Positions 6,910 to 14,041 of a stretch of 28,866 bases of DNA are shown here, one piece after another. The first letter of the stretch is position 1, and the number at the start of each line of letters is the position of its first letter. The notes below the pieces were generated by a model. It ran no database searches. It saw nothing but the letters and a program-made list of their open reading frames with translations, and was not told the origin of the DNA. The DNA comes from a virus, in IMG/VR virus record IMGVR_UViG_3300041809_001481, positions 1-28,866 of that record. One strand, 5' to 3'. The translations under genes and the position numbers were made by a program.

Positions 6910-7296
6910 TTACTTGTGTAACTGAAACTTCTTGAGAAACGGCGCTTGCGCCTTCGTAACGGGACCAATACCCAATGCGGTAGCAGTAGGTACTCCGTTG
7001 AATCCGTTGTTTCCCGTATCGACGATGTACGCCGTGGGCAGGCCCAATTCTTGAGCCTGTTGGTGACACCTAATTAGGGCACCTAAATTTGGGCATTCAA
7101 GGCAAACCTTCGTGCCTATGCCGTCTTCACCCTGATATTCTTTTTGTATCTATGGCGGGGCTTGTAAAAATGCCCCAATGTATGCGTGGCCCGCCTGCGA
7201 ACAACTCTTTCCCACGCTCATGTTGAGGTCTGTGCGTAATATTGCATACAATCTCAACGTTTTATCTTCTATCTATTCATTTTCCATATTTGTCAT
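6910..7296 (-). CDS. Peptidyl-tRNA hydrolase 2-like gene with two in-frame amber codons
   Basis: A 128-codon frame interrupted only by TAG at 7275-7273 (codon 8) and 7152-7150 (codon 49). Decoded with TAG as sense it has the Pth2 (PTH2 family) architecture at the usual size of about 115-130 residues: YAILRTDLNMSVGK near the start and GKSCSQAGHA in the first helix (family: VVRTDLKMGKGK...QAAHA), then KVCLECPN, QELGLPTAYIVDTGNN (family: GLPTALIRDAG) and TATALGIGP (family: TVTVLAIGP). Pth2 frees tRNA from stalled peptidyl-tRNA. The ATG at 7296 overlaps the TGA of the GIY-YIG gene as ATGA. Without suppression, translation could only restart at TTG 7257 and would stop at codon 49, giving half a domain. 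A tRNA with CUA anticodon lies 690 bases upstream. A decaying pseudogene is the alternative. Too short and broken to appear as one standard-code gene. Confidence 0.75.
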
Positions 7297-8015
7297 ATTT
7301 CTTTCTTCGGTCTTCCAACCGGAAGACCCAATAATTTTCTCTTTTTTAATGTCTCTTTGATTTTTTCTATCTGCTCTATTGAAATAATTTTTCCTCGTTG
7401 GGCATCTCCTATTCTTTTTAAATGCTCCGCCGTTTTCTTTTTTCCAATAAGAGATAGACTAATCTTGATTTTGTGGTCAGCACTCATAGGTCTCCCTCTT
7501 GTGGCGATACTAAGCTTATTTCTCCACGATTCATCTAAAACCTTTCCCCTGTTTGTGTCACCTATTTTCTTCAAAGTTTTTGCGTCATGCTTTTTTCCAT
7601 AAAATGGATTATTTTTTCCACGTGTCTTTTCTGATATTTTTCTTTTGGTTTCTTCACTATGATGAAATCCAGACTGACCCTCCCCACCATCTGTCATGTT
7701 CGCCAGCAACCCTCCATTTTGTATTCTTCCATACAATTTAATTTGCGCTGCTTCGATTGCAAAAGCATCGCACTCACTTAACCCTTCTTGCAATATTTCT
7801 ACAACAGGTTCTTTACCTTCTCTGCGAATTTTCTCAATAATACGCACCTTGATTTCATTTTCATCGCCCTTTAAGTGCCATGGTTTTAGATGTTCATAGC
7901 ACCGATTCCCTTTTCCTTTTCCGGCATAAAAAGGCTTTCCCGTGGGACGCCTCAATAAATACGCATAGTAAACATTTTCTGATAAATTGGCGCAGCTAGT
8001 GGGGATCGAACCCAC
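7293..8015 (-). CDS. GIY-YIG homing endonuclease with NUMOD3 repeats
   Basis: Free-standing homing endonuclease. The GIY-YIG domain begins near 7970: YYAYLLRRPTGKPFYAGKGK (Y-Y-A-Y in place of GIY, F-Y-A-G in place of YIG) followed by GNRCYEHL, with the metal-site glutamate probably in the AIEAAQIKLYG segment. The C-terminal half holds about five NUMOD3-type DNA-binding repeats (HHSEETKRKISEKTRG, LDESWRNKLSIATRG, TAEHLKRIGDAQRG) and ends in a GRPKK AT-hook-like motif. The start is unclear: no ATG/GTG/TTG lies in frame between the tRNA and the domain. In-frame options are GTG 8015 inside the tRNA T-arm or ATG 8099 upstream of it. An out-of-frame ATG at 7975 sits exactly where a start is expected, suggesting a one-base deletion. 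The stop overlaps the Pth2-like start. Confidence 0.8.
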   Translation of the reverse strand: MGSIPTSCANLSENVYYAYLLRRPTGKPFYAGKGKGNRCYEHLKPWHLKGDENEIKVRIIEKIRREGKEPVVEILQEGLSECDAFAIEAAQIKLYGRIQNGGLLANMTDGGEGQSGFHHSEETKRKISEKTRGKNNPFYGKKHDAKTLKKIGDTNRGKVLDESWRNKLSIATRGRPMSADHKIKISLSLIGKKKTAEHLKRIGDAQRGKIISIEQIEKIKETLKKRKLLGLPVGRPKKEI

Positions 8016-8062
8016 TTGCGAAGATTTAGAGTCAACTGGCCGACCATGTGGCCCATAGCTGC
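7988..8062 (-). tRNA. tRNA with CUA anticodon (predicted amber suppressor)
   Basis: 75-base cloverleaf with encoded CCA. Acceptor stem GCAGCTA/TAGCTGC pairs perfectly (7 bp), discriminator G73; D arm GGCC/GGCC with GG in the loop; T arm GTGGG-TTCGATC-CCCAC is canonical. The anticodon loop is CTCTAAA, identical to the loop of the E. coli supF suppressor, giving anticodon CUA that reads UAG. The anticodon stem is weak: GTTGA/TCTTC has three pairs and two adjacent U-U mismatches. The G73 discriminator fits Gln, Trp or Ser charging better than Tyr, but identity is not decidable by eye. It lies just upstream of the GIY-YIG gene and the amber-containing Pth2-like gene. Confidence 0.85.
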
Positions 8063-8115
8063 ATATATGTTGCTGTGCTCGATTGCGTGCGTTTTTCATC
8101 TACATATAACCACGG

Positions 8116-8139
8116 TGACAAATTATATCCAATTTGTCA
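8116..8139. promoter_or_regulatory. Inverted repeat upstream of the tRNA
   Basis: Perfect 9-bp inverted repeat TGACAAATT / AATTTGTCA with a 6-base spacer. On the minus strand the spacer and right arm create TATAAT, a possible -10 box, so the repeat may be an operator over the promoter of the tRNA, or a hairpin after the small membrane gene. No U-run follows, so a terminator is less likely. Confidence 0.4.
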
Positions 8140-8174
8140 ATAACAATGTGCAGACACTTGCTAAGTCGTTGGTA

Positions 8175-8345
8175 CTAGAAAAGCTTGGCAACGATGAATC
8201 CGACCACGAGGCCGACTCCACCGACAACACTAACCACCGTCAACGAAAAATGTTCGACCTTCAGTTTGAGATATTCTGCCACTGCGTCGTTCTTAATCTT
8301 TGCGATTTCTGCCAATGCTGCTGCTTTCAATTGTGCTGCCGTCAT
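8175..8345 (-). CDS. Small membrane protein (56 aa), TAG-terminated
   Basis: Short gene below usual ORF cut-offs. It starts at an ATG with a good ribosome binding site (AAGGA seven bases upstream), 12 bases after the stop of the 256-residue gene. Residues 1-32 form an alanine/lysine-rich amphipathic helix (LKAAALAEIAKIKNDAVAEY) and residues 35-53 a single hydrophobic helix (LTVVSVVGGVGLVVGFIV). It ends in TAG, one of only two genes here that use TAG. If the TAG were suppressed, the frame would continue through a second TAG at 8102-8100 into the open frame carrying the GIY-YIG domain. Function unknown; shape resembles phage holin-like or membrane-anchor peptides. Confidence 0.65.
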   Translation of the reverse strand: MTAAQLKAAALAEIAKIKNDAVAEYLKLKVEHFSLTVVSVVGGVGLVVGFIVAKLF

Positions 8346-8357
8346 AATGTATCCTTG

Positions 8358-9128
8358 TTATTTGTTTTTCTTAGGTGATGGTTTTCCAATTGGTTTTTCG
8401 GTTCCCTTTAATGCGGGAGTTTCCTTAACCTTCACAGAAAGTTTATCGGGGCTCTCTTTCGATGTATCTGTCTTTAGATACGCCGTCTTAGAGTCTGCCT
8501 TGGTCTTATTCTTTAAAACTCTATCGACGATCTTTTCAATTTTATCAACTAACTCTCCGCCCAGCGGCGCGGCGGTGTCATCGTCAACGGGTGCCAATTC
8601 CTTATTAACTTTTTCATCAGCTTTTGTTGTGGTGTCATCAGCTATTTTCAATTGCGTGTCTTCCTTGGTATCTTCCATTTCATCCGTATCTGACACCTTG
8701 TTGCCACCAGCAATTTCTTTCTTCTCATCTTCTTTCTTGACCTCTTTCCCACCATTTATTGATTTCGCACGCGCAGCATCAACGTAAGAAACCTCTGTGT
8801 CTTTTGCGTGCTTCTTGATGAATTCTTCAACCTCTTTCATACTCAAATTTTTTGCGGTACGGCGGTCACTTCCATTGGTGACCGATACCACGTCGTACTT
8901 GTCTTCCGCGAGCTTTGCCAATGCGACTTGATGCTTGGGACCACTCGCCGTGATCTTGCTCGATCCTGCACGCTTTTCGACATTCGCATCCTTGACCGCT
9001 TTTCCCAGAGCCGCGAGTTCCTTTTCGTCGGCAGGCATCACGTCGGTTGTTCCCACACTATTGGCGTTGATGGTGATTTCCTGTAACACAATCTTTTTGA
9101 TGGCCCGCTTAAGAAGTTCTCGATTCAT
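8358..9128 (-). CDS. Lysine/acid-rich hypothetical protein (256 aa)
   Basis: Unrecognised. It opens with the amphipathic segment MNRELLKRAIKKIVLQEI, a pattern often seen at the start of large-myovirus proteins. Residues about 45-125 may be folded (VALAKLAEDKYDVVSVTNGS, then LSMKEVEEFIKKHAKD). The rest is a low-complexity, highly charged linker (KKEDEKKEIAGG, TKADEKVNKELAP) ending KPIGKPSPKKNK, probably disordered. It begins 21 bases after a CTATTTATA motif and follows the NrdJ terminator, so it likely starts a new transcript that also carries the small membrane protein. Confidence 0.65.
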   Translation of the reverse strand: MNRELLKRAIKKIVLQEITINANSVGTTDVMPADEKELAALGKAVKDANVEKRAGSSKITASGPKHQVALAKLAEDKYDVVSVTNGSDRRTAKNLSMKEVEEFIKKHAKDTEVSYVDAARAKSINGGKEVKKEDEKKEIAGGNKVSDTDEMEDTKEDTQLKIADDTTTKADEKVNKELAPVDDDTAAPLGGELVDKIEKIVDRVLKNKTKADSKTAYLKTDTSKESPDKLSVKVKETPALKGTEKPIGKPSPKKNK

Positions 9129-9149
9129 AAATTTGTATATATGTTGTTA

Positions 9150-9158
9150 TATAAATAG
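9150..9158 (-). promoter_or_regulatory. CTATTTATA motif before gene at 9128
   Basis: Second copy of the minus-strand CTATTTATA nonamer, 21 bases upstream of the start codon at 9128 and 15 bases after the hairpin that follows nrdJ. Position between a terminator and a start codon supports a promoter-like role. Confidence 0.5.
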
Positions 9159-9173
9159 TGCCGTCCAAGAAAT

Positions 9174-9196
9174 AAACGCTGTGGCACACCACGTTT
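9174..9196 (-). terminator. Hairpin after nrdJ
   Basis: Minus strand AAACG-TGG ... CCA-CAG-CGTTT: two paired blocks (5 bp and 3 bp) with a 3-base bulge and a TGTG loop, followed by ATTTCTT. A plausible but not perfect intrinsic terminator 16 bases after the nrdJ stop. Confidence 0.5.
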
Positions 9197-9212
9197 ACCA
9201 CTAATTATAATA

Positions 9213-12200
9213 CTATTTTATCTCGCATGCACCACCCGAGCAGGCAGATTCCGCCGTAAGCTGAGTCTCATCATCATCCTCTAAAAATTCTGTGAAGTCG
9301 ATGTGCTTCCACCCTTCTACTAGTTTTTTCCACTTTTCCTCATCTTCGGGGGTAGACACAGCTTCCAACGGAGCCTGCTTGTATATTTTGTCACCCATTA
9401 CCGGCAACAACGATACTGCGGCAAAAAATTGACGATTACTATAAAGAAAATCCATTACGGATTTCCATTCGTCATCTTTGACCAGTACGGTACAACTGAC
9501 ATTGTGTTCAATTGGTTTTTTGTTCGCCTCGGTGGTTCCCGGTAGCACCCAGTTCTTTTGTGTAGACAAAATCATGTCAAGATGTTTGAGCGCATCCAGA
9601 TCAGCTTTAATCAAAGATGTATCCGGCACGGTGAGAGGAAACGTGATAACATCGTCCGTCTTGGTGGCAGAATGTATACTTTCTTCTGTGGCGTGGGGGT
9701 TGATCTTTTTTGCGAATCGATAAACATTGTCCAGCCTATTGCACTGAATGCGCCTAAAATATCTGCGAGCGTGATGTGGATGGATGCCGGATGCAGTTTT
9801 TAAGACCAAAGATGAGGTTCCCTCTGGCTTTACACACGTGATTCGCGCAGCTTGATTTATCCCAATTTTTTCGGCCCACCGCTTATTTTCTTCAATGGCA
9901 TATTTGGCCATTTTTTGCTGAAGTACTGGATCAAGGAGAATTTTTGGATTATCCATGGTACCCGTTATTGACAGCCCCAACAGTGCTTCTTCCTCAGTCA
10001 ATTGTCGTGCCGCATTAGAAAGGTATGGAAAACGCGTGTATGCAGCTTGCAATGTACCGATAATGGTTGCCGCCTTTGTCGCATCACGGAATTTTTCCTC
10101 GGTGTCTATCTTTCCACCGTTCTGTGTGGTAAGATTGCAAAACTGAACGCCGCACACTCCGTCTTTGGTTACTGGAATGAAACCAATCTCGAAACACGGA
10201 TTGAAAAGCTGAGAGACGTGGTTTGCGAAAACGAATCCGGGCTCGCCAAATTGTTTTGTTTTCTCAACAATGGCATGAAATTCTTCCTCTGTCACCTTGT
10301 CGCGCAAAAGCAACACGCTATTATTGCTACGACGGCGTTGCGGTTCGATCTTCCACCAGCCGATTTTTCCTTGCTCCTTTAATTCCTTATATTCAAATTC
10401 ACTGATGTCAACGTCGTACACCCGCTTTTTGATAATGACTTGTCCATAGTAGTTTCCCGTTTCCTCATCTTTAGAAAATCTACGAATTTTGTCCACTTTA
10501 AAATATGTCTTGGCGTTCATCATGTCTTCGTCAGACAATTCGAATACAACAGATGTAGCAGACCTACGAATGCCACCACTTAACACGGCGTCTGCGCAAT
10601 GCATCAATATATCATATGCGTCGATAGTCTTCATTCTATGCTGACCACACTCTTCGATGATGTAATCCAAGAGCTTTTTGATATTCTGGTGAGCCTGCTT
10701 CAACCCCTTGTATCCCGGCGCTTTCCCACCGCCAGTTTTCAATGCCGATCCTTTCTTGCGAATCTTAGAGTAATCAAAAACGATTTTACGCCCCGTGTAT
10801 GCTGTATTTTTAAAATAACTCATGAGCAACGCCTCAACCGAGTCTGCCCATCCTTCAATGGAATCTGTGATGGCATAAACAACAACAATGCCTGTCTTGT
10901 CGTCCGCGTCTACGAGATCGGGAAGCCTCCCGAGAAAACGATTGGACAGCCCAATACCAAGCCCGCACCCGCACAATAAAAGATAAAACGACTCGGCAAA
11001 TGCCCGAATCGAGTCAATGTGTCTCGTCGCACAGTTTCCTGTAACTAGTCCGGTTGCCAACGTAAAGGATTGATCATCTTCTACCTCTAAACACCACGTA
11101 TCTTCGATGATATAGTCTCCTATAGATTCTACCCGAAACGGAACATTTGAATTTTCCAAATTGCTTGGGGAATTAGTGATTCGGAATCGAATGGTATATG
11201 GCCGAACACCAAAATTAGTTTCTTGCCCTGTTAGGTCTTCCTCTGATACGATATAGATCCCGGCAACAGGAAAGCATTCTCTGATAAATTCTATGTGCAA
11301 TAGATCGCTTGCCTGAATACAGGTGAACAAATTTTTGTTAGCTTTATCTCTTGATAAATTCTTATTTTTTGCCGCGTCCGCATCACAATATCCTCTGACA
11401 AATGCCCTGATTAAGCGGGGGGCGTCTTTTGTCGGGTCAGGGGGCGTTTTCAGATAAGCTCCCGTGAATGCTATAAAATCTCCTTTACACGAAAGCGGAC
11501 TGCTTGTAGAGAATCCCAATTCTTCAAATCTGTGTTGGTATTGTTTGTCATGGCCGCACAATCTAATCATAGAATACTGATTTCCTCCTGATTTGACCAA
11601 TGTTCCATCCCCAAAGACCAATCCGTATGCCCAATACAATTTTTCATCGGGTGGCGCAGTATCATAATCAAATGTAGAAAAAATGTCCGCTGCACCGCGA
11701 ATTATATCACCAACGGCGAGAGAAGTTGTTACTGTGCCATCTTTTAATAGCCATCTGTGATTTTTCGTTGCATATATCGTTTGATAATTGCTTGCTCTAG
11801 ACACCACAATCGGATATAATTTATCCTCACCATAACGTTTTACCACTGCCGATTTCCAATTTCCTTTATGTGTTAAAACTGTCACGTTGTCGCCATCGCA
11901 GAAGTCTTGAAATGTTTTTACCCCAACTGTTGTTATAAATTTAGTATCTTTTCGTAAACAGTTGAAAATTCTTGCTTCGTGGGCCTCAATTGCTTTGCCG
12001 CCAAACTGCAATGACCGCATTGATGGTGCTACGAGTTTTTCACGAACACGATCAAACGCCCACCGAATCTCAGCCAAATCCTCTTTGGGAAGCCAATTGA
12101 ACCTCTTCAAATGCATTTTTTCTAACCGCGCAACAGCCTCATCCCACGTTTCCCTTCGTTTTTCTTTCTCGTCATAGCGAGCATATTTACTCGCAAAGGT

Positions 12201-12266
12201 GAAATTGGAAATTTCTTCCAGAAAATCAATGGGTTTATCTTGTGTGGGTGAGATTTTTGCCGTCAT
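9213..12266 (-). CDS. nrdJ: Class II (B12-dependent) ribonucleotide reductase, intein-containing
   Basis: Adenosylcobalamin-dependent ribonucleoside-triphosphate reductase of the monomeric NrdJ type, which makes deoxynucleotides for phage DNA synthesis without oxygen or a second subunit. Key sites (numbered from ATG 12266, intein included): EARIFN then, after the 309-residue intein, CATRHIDS with the first redox cysteine (C412) and AFAESFYLLLCGCGLGIGL; NPCFEI with the radical cysteine (C691); FCNLT with the second redox cysteine (C710); C-terminal SACSGGACEIK for thioredoxin exchange. The spliced host protein is 708 residues, near the 739 of the Lactobacillus enzyme. A TTG at 12293 could add nine residues; ATG 12266 is preferred. 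Termination is at TAG, with another TAG and a TAA five to seven codons later. Confidence 0.93.
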   Translation of the reverse strand: MTAKISPTQDKPIDFLEEISNFTFASKYARYDEKEKRRETWDEAVARLEKMHLKRFNWLPKEDLAEIRWAFDRVREKLVAPSMRSLQFGGKAIEAHEARIFNCLRKDTKFITTVGVKTFQDFCDGDNVTVLTHKGNWKSAVVKRYGEDKLYPIVVSRASNYQTIYATKNHRWLLKDGTVTTSLAVGDIIRGAADIFSTFDYDTAPPDEKLYWAYGLVFGDGTLVKSGGNQYSMIRLCGHDKQYQHRFEELGFSTSSPLSCKGDFIAFTGAYLKTPPDPTKDAPRLIRAFVRGYCDADAAKNKNLSRDKANKNLFTCIQASDLLHIEFIRECFPVAGIYIVSEEDLTGQETNFGVRPYTIRFRITNSPSNLENSNVPFRVESIGDYIIEDTWCLEVEDDQSFTLATGLVTGNCATRHIDSIRAFAESFYLLLCGCGLGIGLSNRFLGRLPDLVDADDKTGIVVVYAITDSIEGWADSVEALLMSYFKNTAYTGRKIVFDYSKIRKKGSALKTGGGKAPGYKGLKQAHQNIKKLLDYIIEECGQHRMKTIDAYDILMHCADAVLSGGIRRSATSVVFELSDEDMMNAKTYFKVDKIRRFSKDEETGNYYGQVIIKKRVYDVDISEFEYKELKEQGKIGWWKIEPQRRRSNNSVLLLRDKVTEEEFHAIVEKTKQFGEPGFVFANHVSQLFNPCFEIGFIPVTKDGVCGVQFCNLTTQNGGKIDTEEKFRDATKAATIIGTLQAAYTRFPYLSNAARQLTEEEALLGLSITGTMDNPKILLDPVLQQKMAKYAIEENKRWAEKIGINQAARITCVKPEGTSSLVLKTASGIHPHHARRYFRRIQCNRLDNVYRFAKKINPHATEESIHSATKTDDVITFPLTVPDTSLIKADLDALKHLDMILSTQKNWVLPGTTEANKKPIEHNVSCTVLVKDDEWKSVMDFLYSNRQFFAAVSLLPVMGDKIYKQAPLEAVSTPEDEEKWKKLVEGWKHIDFTEFLEDDDETQLTAESACSGGACEIK
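11034..11960 (-). mobile_element. Intein with LAGLIDADG endonuclease in NrdJ
   Basis: 309-residue intein, residues 103-411 of the precursor, between IFN and CATRH. Splice block A starts CLRKDTKFITT (Cys1); block B contains TKNH (YATKNHRWLL); the endonuclease carries two dodecapeptide motifs, YGLVFGDGTLV and FVRGYCDADAA; block F is DTWCLEVEDDQSFTLATG and block G is LVTGN followed by Cys+1. The residue before the terminal Asn is Gly, not the usual His, a known but less common variant. Cys+1 is the conserved catalytic cysteine of the reductase, so the enzyme is inactive until splicing occurs. No frameshift, so both splicing and homing could be functional. Confidence 0.93.
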
Positions 12267-12369
12267 GCTTGTATTTTTATAAATTTGGTGCAAGAATTTT
12301 AGTTCATCGCAGATTCATAAGTACTAATTAAAAAAAAAGAATCATCGAAAAATATTTAAGAAAATTTTC
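12267..12369 (-). other. Non-coding leader between helicase and nrdJ
   Basis: 103 bases without a gene. On the minus strand it holds a 12-bp palindrome AGAAAATTTTCT that overlaps the helicase stop by one base (12359-12370), then a T9 tract (12338-12330) and, near the nrdJ start, TATAAAAATA. The palindrome plus T-tract could end the helicase transcript weakly; the AT-rich end could hold the nrdJ promoter. No convincing -35 seen. Confidence 0.35.
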
Positions 12370-13767
12370 TCACAAATTGGTGTTTTCACCATGTTCAAGT
12401 TCGCGAGCACGATTCCATTTTCCCTTCAACATATTCTTTACCGCGTTGCTGTCCCCTTCCATCATGGCCTGAATTTCCAACGCACGCTTCGACTTAACCT
12501 CGAACAATTCGATGTGCCCGTTGTTGGTATCCATTGTTGAGTACAATGTTATGCCGTCAGGTCCAAATCGATTCTTAATTACATGACAACGTGCTGTTCT
12601 ATTCTCCTTGTCCTGCAAATTTCGGGAAACACTAAGTACAAAATCGCCCGTCATAATCTTGCGATAGCTGTCGGAAATATTATGAGCCTGCACAATCTCT
12701 TCTAAAATTCCTGTGCGATTCGTTTGGCTTGCCGTCCAAATCGGGATCTGCAATTCCCCCGCAACTTGCCGAAGCTCCTCATAAATATTTCCCATCTCGG
12801 AGTAACTGTTGCTATTTCTTTCTTTCTCAATCGGACGCAAAATATCCGCGTAATCCACTATCATCTCATCAATCTTAATACCCTTCAAAGACTGAATCCT
12901 CTCGGTATGAAATTTAAGCGACTGTGCACTCACCGTCTTCAACGGGAAATATTTTACATACAGCTTCCCACCTATCGTTTTAAGCTTTTGTTCGACGACG
13001 GATTGCTTATGTTTGATTTGTTGAAAATCAATCCCTGTAAAACAACAATCATACCTAAGACCCACGTAATTTTCGTTTAGTTCAAGAGTAAAATGTGCAA
13101 CATTTTTTCCGGCACTCATCGCCTTCGACCCTAGCGAGCATAACAACCACGATTTCCCAATGCCCGCAGGAGCCACAACAACACCCAATTCTCCCGGCCC
13201 GAGCCCGCCGTCTGTCAAGCTGTCAATAACCTCCCATCCGGTAGATATGGGATTACGACACATTTCACCCATGCGGATAGCAATATCGGCATGATAATCA
13301 TGACCAATATTTCTCTCCATACCAGCTTTCATGGCCCCGTCAACCATGCTCTTGATTTTGTCATATTCCCCTACCTTGAGAAGATCAACTGAATCATAAA
13401 TTGCGTGCTTCAGTTTTTGATTTTTACAAAATTCAAGAAACTGGTCGCGTACAAACTGAAGGTCTGTTTCACTGATTTTTTTTCCAACCTCTCTAAGTTC
13501 TGCTTTCACCGCGTCCTTGAGTTCCCCTTCGGGAAGAGTACCAATCCTCATACCAAGTTGAAATCCTGTTGGGATGGCTTTGTATTCGTTGAATCCCAAA
13601 ATTATTTCCTTAACTAACCATTGGTGGGCCGGATTTTCAAATGCGTCAGGCTCGATTATATCAACTACACGTTCCAAAAACGACTTACTCGACATAATCC
13701 CGGCAATAACTTTAACTTCGAATTCCTTTCCGTACTTGTGAAGATTGTCTATGATTATCGGTGCCAT
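12370..13767 (-). CDS. DnaB-like replicative helicase (T4 gp41 type, 465 aa)
   Basis: Hexameric 5'-3' replicative helicase of the DnaB/gp41 family. N-terminal helical domain (about 1-165), then the RecA-like motor: linker GGLGPGELGVVVA, Walker A APAGIGKS (199-206), the catalytic glutamate in FTLEL (E229), Walker B EMIVDYADIL with D305, and the polar sensor WTASQTNR (Q348). The arginine-containing segment ending HVIKNRFGPDG (395-405) fits the family's arginine-finger region. T4 gp41 is 475 residues. It follows the small membrane protein gene and precedes nrdJ, inside the replication cluster. No T4 gp59-type loader or gp61 primase is visible in the window. Confidence 0.92.
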   Translation of the reverse strand: MAPIIIDNLHKYGKEFEVKVIAGIMSSKSFLERVVDIIEPDAFENPAHQWLVKEIILGFNEYKAIPTGFQLGMRIGTLPEGELKDAVKAELREVGKKISETDLQFVRDQFLEFCKNQKLKHAIYDSVDLLKVGEYDKIKSMVDGAMKAGMERNIGHDYHADIAIRMGEMCRNPISTGWEVIDSLTDGGLGPGELGVVVAPAGIGKSWLLCSLGSKAMSAGKNVAHFTLELNENYVGLRYDCCFTGIDFQQIKHKQSVVEQKLKTIGGKLYVKYFPLKTVSAQSLKFHTERIQSLKGIKIDEMIVDYADILRPIEKERNSNSYSEMGNIYEELRQVAGELQIPIWTASQTNRTGILEEIVQAHNISDSYRKIMTGDFVLSVSRNLQDKENRTARCHVIKNRFGPDGITLYSTMDTNNGHIELFEVKSKRALEIQAMMEGDSNAVKNMLKGKWNRARELEHGENTNL

Positions 13768-13804
13768 AAATGTTCTCGTATATTACGTCCCGGTCTGTTG
13801 TTAG

Positions 13805-14041
13805 TCAACTGATAATAAAGTCGTCGAGGTTGTTTTTTTTCTCCCACACTTCATTTTTAAATTGATCAAGGAAAAATAAAGCAGCGGCGACGGTAGAATA
13901 CATAAACATAACAAATGCAATCCCCAATTTCCAATTTAGGACGAAGCACAGAATAAGCAATCCCCAACTGAATACACCATTGGGGCGTGCTGTTACAAGC
14001 AACTTAAAAAATTTCTTTTTATTTAGAGTATGATTTTTCAT
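13805..14041 (-). CDS. Small two-helix membrane protein (78 aa)
   Basis: Unrecognised. A basic N-terminus (KNHTLNKKKFFKLLV) precedes two hydrophobic helices, about residues 22-36 and 38-58, then a charged tail. The start is fixed by an ATGA overlap with the stop of the RNase H gene (ATG 14041); the frame also runs upstream to 14089, but that would overlap the nuclease by 52 bases. Its place between two replication genes suggests a possible membrane tether for replication, or simply a small lysis/exclusion protein; nothing in the sequence decides. Confidence 0.65.
   Translation of the reverse strand: MKNHTLNKKKFFKLLVTARPNGVFSWGLLILCFVLNWKLGIAFVMFMYSTVAAALFFLDQFKNEVWEKKNNLDDFIIS

Noticed and set aside
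6890-7069. N-terminal extension of the 147-residue protein up to 7069
   Set aside because: The region codes for the Pth2-like C-terminus in another frame, and the strong AAAGGA site marks the start at 6889.
9195-9215. Read-through extension of NrdJ past its TAG
   Set aside because: It would add only six residues before TAA, and the protein already ends in the normal Gly-Gly-x-Cys-x-x tail.
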